A DNA stretch of 12,263 bases from contig CATMOP010000025.1 of the NCBI GenBank assembly GCA_950072225.1, positions 1 through 12,263 of the forward strand, in the 5' to 3' direction. The position numbers were made by a program, and so were the translations under genes. This DNA comes from an uncultured Nitrospina sp. GTDB taxonomy: Bacteria > Nitrospinota > Nitrospinia > Nitrospinales > VA-1. Under the pieces are notes generated by a model. The model had not been told where the DNA came from and ran no database searches. It worked only from the letters and a program-made list of their open reading frames with translations. Shown one piece after another: positions 6,266 through 12,263 of this stretch (its first letter is position 1; every line of letters starts with the position of its first letter).

Positions 6266-8503
6266 TCAATTATTCAAGCTGTCCAATATTTTGTTGAAGG
6301 TTGCGCTCGGACGTGTCGCCGCCTTAACCTTTTCTGGATCCGGCAGATAATAGCCACCGATATCTTTAGGCTTTCCATTGGAAACCTTCATCTCGTCAAA
6401 AATGACATCCAGTTTTGCCTCAAGTTCCTTGGCAACTGGAGTAAAACTCGCCTTAAGGTCCGCATCACCATCTTGTTTAGCAAGTTCTTGCGCCCAATAA
6501 AGCGTTTCGTAAACATGGGTGCCTGCATTATCCAACTGGCCGACCTCACGACCGGGCGACTTTTTATTATCCATCAACGTGCCGCTAGCCCGTTCCAGGG
6601 TTTCCGCCAGAATTGCAGCTTTTTTATTGTCCTTTGTTCGGCCCAAGTGCGCCAAAGATTCAGATAGAGCCAAAAATTCTCCCAGAGACTCCCATCTCAA
6701 ATGCCCTTCTTTGAGAAACTGTTGAACATGTTTAGGAGCAGACCCTCCGGCTCCGGTCTCAAAAAGACCTCCGCCATTAATAAGCGGTACGATTGAGAGC
6801 ATTTTTGCGCTCGTGCCCAGCTCCAGAATTGGGAACAGATCGGTCAGATAATCCCGCAGGACGTTCCCCGTTGCGGAAATAGTATCCTTGCCTTCTTTAG
6901 CACGTTTGAGGGAGTGATTCATTGCAACCACCGGTGCCATAGTTTGAATGTCCAGGCCGTTGGTATCGTGATCCTTCAAATAGAGGTTTACTTTTTCGAT
7001 AATCTGGGCATCGTGCGCCCTGTTCTTGTCCAACCAAAAAACAACAGGGGTTGCAGAGAGCCGGGCTCTATTGACAGCCAGTTTAACCCAGTCTTTGATG
7101 GCTATATCTTTTACCGTACAAGCGCGGAAGATATCTCCCTCTTCTACATCGAACTCATGCAGAACTTGTCCAGCCCCATCAAGCAATCGGATGGTGCCTT
7201 TTCCAGCCGCTTCAAATGTTTTATCGTGAGACCCGTATTCCTCCGCCTTTTTTGCCATGAGGCCAACGTTAGGCACCGTTCCCATAGTGGTTGGATCGAA
7301 TGCGCCATTCTCTCTACAAAAATCGATGGTCGCCTGATAAATACCGGCATAGCTGCTATCCGGTATCATGGCCAGGGTGTCATAGGCCTTGCCATCAGGG
7401 CCCCACATTTGCCCGGAGGTACGAATCGTAGCGGCCATGGAAGCATCGACAATGATGTCACTCGGAACATGAAAATTTGTGATGCCTTTGTCGGAGTCCA
7501 CCATCGCCAGATTCGGTCCATTCTTGATGCAGGTCTGAATATCCGCTTCGATTTCTTTCTGTTGGTCGGCGGGCAAACTCTTTATCTTTGCGTAAACATC
7601 GCCTAAACCGTTATTGGCGTTCACACCTAGTTTTTCAAAAACGTCCGCATGCTTTTCAAACAGGTCCGCAAAAACAACCGTAACGCCATGACCAAAGATG
7701 ATAGGGTCGGAAACTTTCATCATGGTGGCCTTCATGTGCAAAGACAGTAAAACATTGGCTTTTTTTGCTTCCGCTACTTGCTCTTTAATGAACTGGCGTA
7801 AAGCCTTGCAACTCATATTGGTCGCATCGACTACATCGCCCGTCTCAAAGGAAACTTTATCTTTCAACACCGTGACGCTTCCATCCTCGGCGACAAATTC
7901 AATCTTACCGTTTCCTGCTGATTGGTCGGTAATGGTCGTAGATTTTTCGTTGGAGCAAAAATCTCCACTCTTCATGGTCGCGACATTCGTTTTGGAGTCC
8001 TTGGACCATGGGCCCATTTTGTGCGGATTACTCTTTGCGTAATTTTTGACCGAAACGGCGGCCCTGCGGTCCGAATTCCCTTGTCTCAAAACAGGGTTGA
8101 CCGCGCTTCCCTTAACTTTGTCGTACTTGGATTTAATTTTCTTTTCGTCATCATTTTGCGGATCTTCGGGGCAATCCGGAAGATCATAGCCCTGCGATTG
8201 CAATTCTTCGATAGCCGCCTTAATTTGGGGATTGGAAGCACTGATATTAGGAAGCTTGATAACATTGGCATCGGGTTGAAGTACCAATTCACCCAATAAA
8301 GCCAAATCGTCCGGCTGCTGCTGCTCCGGTTTGAGTCTCTCAGGAAATTGAGAAATGATCCGTCCGGCTAACGAAATATCCATTGTACCCACGTTAATCC
8401 CTGCCGCCTGGGTAAATGCTTGTATGATGGGAAGAAAAGATCCACTCGCAAGCTGAGGCGCTTCATCCACTTTCGTATAAATAATATCTGGTTGTTCTGA
8501 CAT
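6266..8503 (-). CDS. icd: Isocitrate dehydrogenase, NADP-dependent, monomeric type
   Basis: A 745-residue enzyme of the monomeric IDH family (about 740 residues), unrelated in length to the dimeric 400-residue enzymes. It decarboxylates isocitrate to 2-oxoglutarate with NADP, or runs in reverse in the reductive cycle. The N-terminus (IIYTKVDEAPQLAS) and KLPNISAS (83-90) are family hallmarks. The substrate site is visible as GSAVNPVLRQGNSDRR (132-147), with Ser133, Asn136, Arg140 and Arg146 one residue from their Azotobacter vinelandii counterparts. HMKATMMK (256-263, Lys258) and IVDASM (351-356, metal-binding Asp353) follow, and the C-terminal third has LGTSAKMLSIVPL and GLFETGAGGSAPKH. The ATG at 8503 has GGGG about 8 bases upstream. 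It precedes mdh on the same strand and is divergent from glnD. No defect is seen. Confidence 0.97.
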   Translation of the reverse strand: MSEQPDIIYTKVDEAPQLASGSFLPIIQAFTQAAGINVGTMDISLAGRIISQFPERLKPEQQQPDDLALLGELVLQPDANVIKLPNISASNPQIKAAIEELQSQGYDLPDCPEDPQNDDEKKIKSKYDKVKGSAVNPVLRQGNSDRRAAVSVKNYAKSNPHKMGPWSKDSKTNVATMKSGDFCSNEKSTTITDQSAGNGKIEFVAEDGSVTVLKDKVSFETGDVVDATNMSCKALRQFIKEQVAEAKKANVLLSLHMKATMMKVSDPIIFGHGVTVVFADLFEKHADVFEKLGVNANNGLGDVYAKIKSLPADQQKEIEADIQTCIKNGPNLAMVDSDKGITNFHVPSDIIVDASMAATIRTSGQMWGPDGKAYDTLAMIPDSSYAGIYQATIDFCRENGAFDPTTMGTVPNVGLMAKKAEEYGSHDKTFEAAGKGTIRLLDGAGQVLHEFDVEEGDIFRACTVKDIAIKDWVKLAVNRARLSATPVVFWLDKNRAHDAQIIEKVNLYLKDHDTNGLDIQTMAPVVAMNHSLKRAKEGKDTISATGNVLRDYLTDLFPILELGTSAKMLSIVPLINGGGLFETGAGGSAPKHVQQFLKEGHLRWESLGEFLALSESLAHLGRTKDNKKAAILAETLERASGTLMDNKKSPGREVGQLDNAGTHVYETLYWAQELAKQDGDADLKASFTPVAKELEAKLDVIFDEMKVSNGKPKDIGGYYLPDPEKVKAATRPSATFNKILDSLNN

Positions 8504-8891
8504 CGTCTTTACCCCAATAAGAAATTACTTTAAAAAATAAATATCTACCTTTCCTTAGCCTTCTCGGTTTATTATTCCCGCAATCCCAGATTGAATTTAT
8601 CTAAATAACGAATTGCTAAAATAACCAAATCGCGAGTGGTAGAAATAACAGGAAAGTGCAGCATCTAATGTCTGTTAGAAGAACGGTTAAGCTAAATTAT
8701 TAGCCCCTTCTTGTCAAGCAATTTTGGTCAGACCATTCCCCACAAAAGCACCGAAAAAATGAACCGAGAGAGAGGCAAGCAAAACAGTTCGGGAAGCCTT
8801 CCTATGTATACGGGAATGAACAATGTTTGAAATATGAGATAATTGTTTTATTCTTTTTAAATAAACTCTTTTCCCTGCTAATTTTTCCTTT
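8504..8891. other. Divergent intergenic region between icd and glnD (388 bases)
   Basis: AT-rich region without a credible gene; the short open frames on the minus strand here have no ribosome site or recognisable motif. It must hold the icd promoter (minus) and the glnD promoter (plus). Candidates are weak: for glnD, TTGAAA (8827-8832) with TATTCT (8849-8854) at 16 bases; on minus, a consensus TTGACA (8717-8712) without a good -10 at the right distance. A small perfect hairpin GCTAA-ATTA-TTAGC lies at 8691-8704. No clear Shine-Dalgarno precedes the glnD ATG. Confidence 0.6.
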
Positions 8892-11219
8892 ATGGACATT
8901 TCTGAACATGTATACCGACTGGCGATTGATTTCAGCCAGGTAAAGAATATTCCGCCCGATCCCCGGCAAAGACTGCCCTATTTCCAAGCCTTTAAAAAAT
9001 TATTGTACGAGGAGAAGGAAAGGATCAAGAGCCGGCATCGCTCAGGAATCGGCGGACGCGAAATCATCCAGGCCCATACCAGCCTGGTTGATGAAGTCAT
9101 CCGGCATGTCCTTCTTTCCATGACACAACTTGAGGTTTATGCCGAAGCCGGCGTCCTGGAAGATTTTTCTCTCATTGCGGTGGGAGGTTATGGCCGGGGG
9201 GAACTCAATCCACTTTCAGATATCGACCTATTGTTTCTTCTTTCCGCAAAACCCCAGCCTCTCACTGAAACTTTCATTAAGGATGCGCTTTCGGTTATTT
9301 GGGGATTCGACATGGAAATCGGGCACAGCTCCCGTACGATTAAAGACTGCATAAAACTTGCCCGGGAGGATCTGACTATCAAAACCTCTATGATCGAAAC
9401 CCGGTTTCTCATTGGTAGCCGAAGCACTTATGAAAAGTTCTACAACTCCATCCATAAAAATGTTTTGCAAAAAAATGTAAAACAGTTCTTGAATTCTAAA
9501 TTGAAAGAAAAATACACCCGGCACGGTCAGGAGGAGGGGGTAGTTTGTCATCCGGAGCCGGATATTAAAAACGGACCGGGGGGATTGAGGGACTACCACA
9601 ACGCCCTTTGGGCTACCGCCGTGCGCTACGGATGCCACTCGCTTCGTGAAATCAATGAGACCCATGTTCTGTCCCGGCCGGAAATCGAGTCGCTCTACCA
9701 TTCGGTTGATTTTTCCCTTCGAGTCCGCAATGAACTGCATTATCTGACCGAGAAAAAAACCGATGTCCTGACTTTCGACATCCAGAAACAACTGGCGGCC
9801 AATCTGGGATACCTGTCTTCCACCGATGGCCAACCTGTTGAAGAGTTCATGCGCGACTACTATCTACACGCCACAAATATCTATAATTTTTCCCAAAACC
9901 TTTTCGAGCATTGCCGGCAACCCAAAAGGTCTCTCAAAAAAGTAATCTCCTCATTGACCAAAAAGTCCTTAGGGCATGGATTCCATATTTCGGATTCCTC
10001 CCTGATTTACGAGGGTGATACGAAAGAGGATTTTAAAAAAGACAAATCCCTTTTATTGACGGCGCTGGAACTTTGCAGAAAACATCAGGTCATGCCGGAT
10101 TACAAGCTCCGCCGGCAAATACGATTGCACAAAAACCTCATTAACGCGCAATTCATGAAGGGCGCGGAGGTTAGAGATTTCCTGTTTCCCATTCTGGAAG
10201 ATAACGCCGCAGAAAAAATCCTGCGACTGATGCACGAAACTCGCATTCTTGAACAAATCTTGCCGGAATTCGGCCTTGCACACTGTAAGGTGAACCATGA
10301 CTTCTATCATCATTACACCGCCGATGAACATTCCCTGCGCGTCATCCGCTTTTTGGATGAATTGGTCATTACCAGCATCACCAATCCCACCGACCTGTCC
10401 GCCTTGTACCGTAATTACCCAGCGAAAGGGGTTCTGAAATTATCGGCTCTTCTTCAATCGGTGCGAAAAATGCCCAATGACGAATTGGGCCACCATGAAT
10501 TTTTGAAATCCCTTACGGAAAGGCTGAACCTGGAAGAAGCGGATGCCCAAACCCTGCAATTCTTTCTCGATAATCCTTACACCCTGATCGACACGGCCTT
10601 GCATCAGGATATTCACCAACCTGGGGTTATCCAGCAATTCGGAAACACAGTTGAAAACCTGGAAAAGCTGAAAGGACTCTACCTTCTCAGTTATGCCGAG
10701 TTGCGGGCGGTGGCTCCGGGAACCCTGACCGCCTGGAAAAAGATATTGCTTTCAGAGTTATATGAAAGAACCCTGAAATACCTGGAAAACCCGAAGTCCC
10801 TGGAACAGCAACCCCGGGCCACCCGGGTCGGGGTTTTCAAAGCCCTGCATCGGGAACTGCCTGTAAACGATATTGAAGAACATCTTTGCCAGATGCCCAA
10901 AGATTATTTGATGACAGCCTCTTCCGAAGAGGTGGCACTTCATATCCGCCTCATCCGGTCTTTTAAAGATAAACTGTTTATTCTGCATCACCAGTTTCAT
11001 GAAGAAGGGAACTACCATAACCTGACCCTTTGTTGCCCCACCGGCAGCGAGGCTTTTAAAAAACTGGTGGGTACCGTCACCGCCAAAAACCTGAACATTC
11101 TTGGTGCGCATTTCTATCTCAAACAGGATGGAATGGTGATTGTCTCGATACAAGTCGAAGCAGGCACCAACAGCACAGCTGATGACTTTGAAATCTGGAA
11201 AGATATTAAAAATACCTAG
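8892..11219 (+). CDS. glnD: Bifunctional PII uridylyltransferase/uridylyl-removing enzyme GlnD, ended early by an in-frame amber codon
   Basis: This 775-residue frame is GlnD without its last ACT domain. GlnD uridylylates PII proteins when glutamine is low and removes UMP when it is high. The nucleotidyltransferase site is intact: GGYGRGELNPLSDIDLLF (98-115) with Asp110 and Asp112. The GlnD signature NGPGGLRD lies at 227-234. The HD region starts normally (YHHYTADEHSLRV, 472-484), but the His-Asp pair (FHDIAK in E. coli, His514-Asp515) is ALLQSVRK here, with Gln522-Ser523, and the later conserved His is also missing. Uridylyl-removal is therefore probably impaired. ACT1 (about 709-755) has LNIL but no DRPGLF-type loop. 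TAG at 11217-11219 ends it in the linker before ACT2, while the same frame stays open to 11588; joined, the length would be 898 residues. No Shine-Dalgarno is visible. Confidence 0.92.
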   Translation: MDISEHVYRLAIDFSQVKNIPPDPRQRLPYFQAFKKLLYEEKERIKSRHRSGIGGREIIQAHTSLVDEVIRHVLLSMTQLEVYAEAGVLEDFSLIAVGGYGRGELNPLSDIDLLFLLSAKPQPLTETFIKDALSVIWGFDMEIGHSSRTIKDCIKLAREDLTIKTSMIETRFLIGSRSTYEKFYNSIHKNVLQKNVKQFLNSKLKEKYTRHGQEEGVVCHPEPDIKNGPGGLRDYHNALWATAVRYGCHSLREINETHVLSRPEIESLYHSVDFSLRVRNELHYLTEKKTDVLTFDIQKQLAANLGYLSSTDGQPVEEFMRDYYLHATNIYNFSQNLFEHCRQPKRSLKKVISSLTKKSLGHGFHISDSSLIYEGDTKEDFKKDKSLLLTALELCRKHQVMPDYKLRRQIRLHKNLINAQFMKGAEVRDFLFPILEDNAAEKILRLMHETRILEQILPEFGLAHCKVNHDFYHHYTADEHSLRVIRFLDELVITSITNPTDLSALYRNYPAKGVLKLSALLQSVRKMPNDELGHHEFLKSLTERLNLEEADAQTLQFFLDNPYTLIDTALHQDIHQPGVIQQFGNTVENLEKLKGLYLLSYAELRAVAPGTLTAWKKILLSELYERTLKYLENPKSLEQQPRATRVGVFKALHRELPVNDIEEHLCQMPKDYLMTASSEEVALHIRLIRSFKDKLFILHHQFHEEGNYHNLTLCCPTGSEAFKKLVGTVTAKNLNILGAHFYLKQDGMVIVSIQVEAGTNSTADDFEIWKDIKNT

Positions 11220-11258
11220 AGTCGGCTGTTTTCCGGGGAAATCAGTTTACAGGACCTG

Positions 11259-11588
11259 TTGAAATCCCGAACTCGGTACGTGGGCGGGCAGAAAAGGATG
11301 GCCATGGTCCCTAGGGTGCATGTTGAAAAAACGACGGACAATCCATTCATCGTAATCCGGGTTGAAGCCCGGGACCATATTGGTATGCTCTACAAAGTTT
11401 CCACTGTATTTGTAGATTTCGGCATCCGGATTCACCGGGCCAAGATTTCCACCCAGGGGGACCGGGCGATTGATGTTTTTTATGTGTCCCTGAAAAATCC
11501 GCACCTGGACTTCAATAAGGTGATCCGCAAATTAAAGAAACACATGATCCAGACTCTGTTGATCGAAAAACTTGAAGATGTAAGATAG
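11259..11588 (+). CDS. C-terminal ACT domain of GlnD, separated from the main gene by an amber stop
   Basis: This segment encodes the second ACT domain of GlnD, in the same frame as the gene before it and separated only by the TAG at 11217-11219. The frame has no stop between 11220 and 11585. The domain is well kept: PRVHVEKTTDN, then VIRVEARDHIGMLYKVS with the ACT ligand-loop pattern (usually DRPGLLY), then IRIHRAKISTQGDRAIDVFYV, the GlnD C-terminal signature. The start is uncertain. TTG at 11259 follows AGGA by about 4 bases; ATG at 11304 follows AGGA by 5 bases and would give a bare 94-residue ACT domain. It may be separately translated, made by readthrough, or a non-functional remnant of a recent nonsense mutation. 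Its stop overlaps the cytochrome start (TAGTG). Confidence 0.72.
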   Translation: MKSRTRYVGGQKRMAMVPRVHVEKTTDNPFIVIRVEARDHIGMLYKVSTVFVDFGIRIHRAKISTQGDRAIDVFYVSLKNPHLDFNKVIRKLKKHMIQTLLIEKLEDVR

Positions 11589-11947
11589 TGAACAGGCAAG
11601 TTGCAAGAATCGCCCTGTTATGGGTCCTCATCCATTGGGCGCCTCACGTATACGCAAACCCTGCCAATTTGGAAACAGGAAGAGATATTTTCTACAAACA
11701 TTGCCAGGCCTGCCACGGGGATAAAGGCGATGGCAAGACCTTTGCGGCCAACGTGCTGAACCCACCACCAAAAAATTTCACCGCAGAGCAATCGAAAAAA
11801 GAACTGACAGAAGAACGAATGATACAATCTGTAACTGAGGGAAGAAAAGGCACCGCCATGATGCCCTGGGGATCGAACCTCACGCAAAAAGAAATCCGCG
11901 CTGTCGTGCATTACATCCGAAAAAAACTGATGCAACTGGAAAAGTAA
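11588..11947 (+). CDS. Monohaem c-type cytochrome, exported
   Basis: A 119-residue class I-like cytochrome c. Residues 1-23 form a Sec signal peptide (basic start, hydrophobic LLWVLIHWA, likely cleavage after VYA), so the mature protein acts in the periplasm as a small electron carrier. Haem is attached at CQACH (Cys39, Cys42, with His43 as proximal ligand), followed by GDKGDGK as in many small cytochromes c. The distal ligand is probably Met92 in AMMPWG. The C-terminal helix TQKEIRAVVHYIRKKL is typical. The start is GTG at 11588, overlapping the stop of the GlnD ACT segment by one base; the ribosome site is weak, so translational coupling is likely. The redox partner cannot be told. Its place after glnD is not a known conserved pairing that I can name. 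Confidence 0.92.
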   Translation: MNRQVARIALLWVLIHWAPHVYANPANLETGRDIFYKHCQACHGDKGDGKTFAANVLNPPPKNFTAEQSKKELTEERMIQSVTEGRKGTAMMPWGSNLTQKEIRAVVHYIRKKLMQLEK

Positions 11948-11960
11948 AAGGTTTTCCCTT

Positions 11961-12263
11961 CTACTTCTTCATCTCTTTTCCCAGTTTATTTTCGATGGAA
12001 GCGATTTTGGATTCCAGTCGGCCTGATTTGCCTTCCCGGTAATCGATCTTGATGCCGCAGGTGATGCGTTTGCAGTCCGCTCGCATGGCTTCGTAACATT
12101 GTTTGACCACCCCCATAACATCATCGAACTCGCCTTCCAGCACCGTTCCCATCGGATTGAGCCTATAGGGCACGCCGCTTTCGTCAATAATTTTAAGGGA
12201 ACGGCTAACCTGTTCACTGACGCTTTCCCCTTTATCCATAGGGCTCATACTGAACTCAAGCAA
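11961..12263 (-). CDS. UPF0045 / MTH1187-type thiamine-binding family protein (5' end outside window)
   Basis: About 100 residues of a small alpha/beta protein of the UPF0045 (thiamine-binding, YkoF-like) family. The pattern EFSMSPMDKGESVSEQV, then the conserved GVPYRLNPMGTVLEGEFDDVM, then ITCGIKIDYREGK matches the usual family order of first strand, PMGT motif and third strand. Members bind thiamine or related pyrimidines in the cytoplasm; their cellular role is poorly defined. The frame is still open at the right edge. The terminal codon there is TTG (MLEF... only if TTG is used), and family members normally have a few residues before this strand, so the true start probably lies just outside. 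It is convergent with the cytochrome gene, with 13 bases between the stops and no evident terminator. Confidence 0.82.
   Translation of the reverse strand: MLEFSMSPMDKGESVSEQVSRSLKIIDESGVPYRLNPMGTVLEGEFDDVMGVVKQCYEAMRADCKRITCGIKIDYREGKSGRLESKIASIENKLGKEMKK

Noticed and set aside
6914..7606. Open frame of 230 codons on the plus strand opposite icd
   Set aside because: Antisense shadow of a complete monomeric isocitrate dehydrogenase; no domain or regulatory signal of its own.
8714..8987. Short minus-strand open frames (about 61 codons) upstream of and overlapping glnD
   Set aside because: No ribosome sites, unnatural lysine/isoleucine-rich composition from AT-rich DNA, and overlap with the glnD start.
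9228..9833. Open frame of 201 codons on the minus strand opposite glnD
   Set aside because: Antisense to the conserved nucleotidyltransferase region of GlnD; no recognisable motif.
11217..11219. Amber codon read as a recoded amino acid (e.g. pyrrolysine or code change)
   Set aside because: TAG is the normal terminal codon of at least three other genes here (class V enzyme, ACT segment, UPF0045 protein), and no known recoding signal or pyl gene is in the window. Ordinary leaky readthrough remains possible.
11938..11957. GGAAAA...TTTTCC inverted repeat after the cytochrome as a terminator
   Set aside because: Six AT-rich pairs with an 8-base loop overlapping the stop codon and no T-run; too weak to call.
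1..12263. CRISPR arrays, tRNA, rRNA, insertion sequences or attachment sites
   Set aside because: No regularly spaced direct repeats, cloverleaf-like sequences, transposase motifs or flanking terminal repeats were seen on reading both strands.

Overview
The window looks like an ordinary chromosomal housekeeping region of a Gram-negative, respiring bacterium. It holds a SOS pair (lexA-dinB), two TCA-cycle dehydrogenases (monomeric NADP-type isocitrate dehydrogenase and LDH-like malate dehydrogenase), the PII-modifying enzyme GlnD, an exported c-type cytochrome and a secreted phosphoesterase. There are no transposases, phage genes, CRISPR arrays, tRNAs or rRNAs. I cannot fix the phylum from sequence alone. 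The gene mix would fit a marine respiratory lineage such as Nitrospinota or a deltaproteobacterium-like group, but that is a guess.

Layout. Positions 1-3410 are all on the minus strand. Read in the direction of transcription the order is lexA, dinB (1-nt overlap), a class V PLP-dependent enzyme lacking the desulfurase cysteine, then a TetR-family regulator cut by the left edge. The regulator has its own strong sigma-70-type promoter and a palindromic operator. Positions 3590-5102 (plus) carry a thioredoxin-type arsenate reductase and, 4 bases later, an exported metallophosphoesterase, ending at a strong convergent terminator (5108-5140). Positions 5152-8503 (minus) carry icd then mdh, separated by 160 bases that hold three perfect or near-perfect hairpins. 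After a 388-base divergent intergenic region, positions 8892-11947 (plus) carry glnD, its detached C-terminal ACT domain and a monohaem cytochrome c. A thiamine-binding-type (UPF0045) protein on minus is cut by the right edge.

Most notable point. GlnD is abnormal in three ways. An in-frame amber codon (11217-11219) separates the last ACT domain from the rest, although the frame stays open and well conserved to 11588; the restored protein would be 898 residues, normal for GlnD. The HD motif needed for uridylyl-removal is replaced by Gln-Ser (residues 522-523). The first ACT domain lacks the usual ligand-loop motif. The nucleotidyltransferase site is intact. This suggests a PII-modifying enzyme that can add but perhaps not remove UMP, and whose C-terminal ACT sensor is lost, made separately or made by readthrough.

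Functional links. lexA-dinB is a self-regulated DNA-damage unit. icd-mdh is a TCA or reductive-TCA pair. 2-oxoglutarate, the product of Icd, is the carbon signal sensed by PII, the GlnD substrate, and glnD is transcribed divergently from icd.
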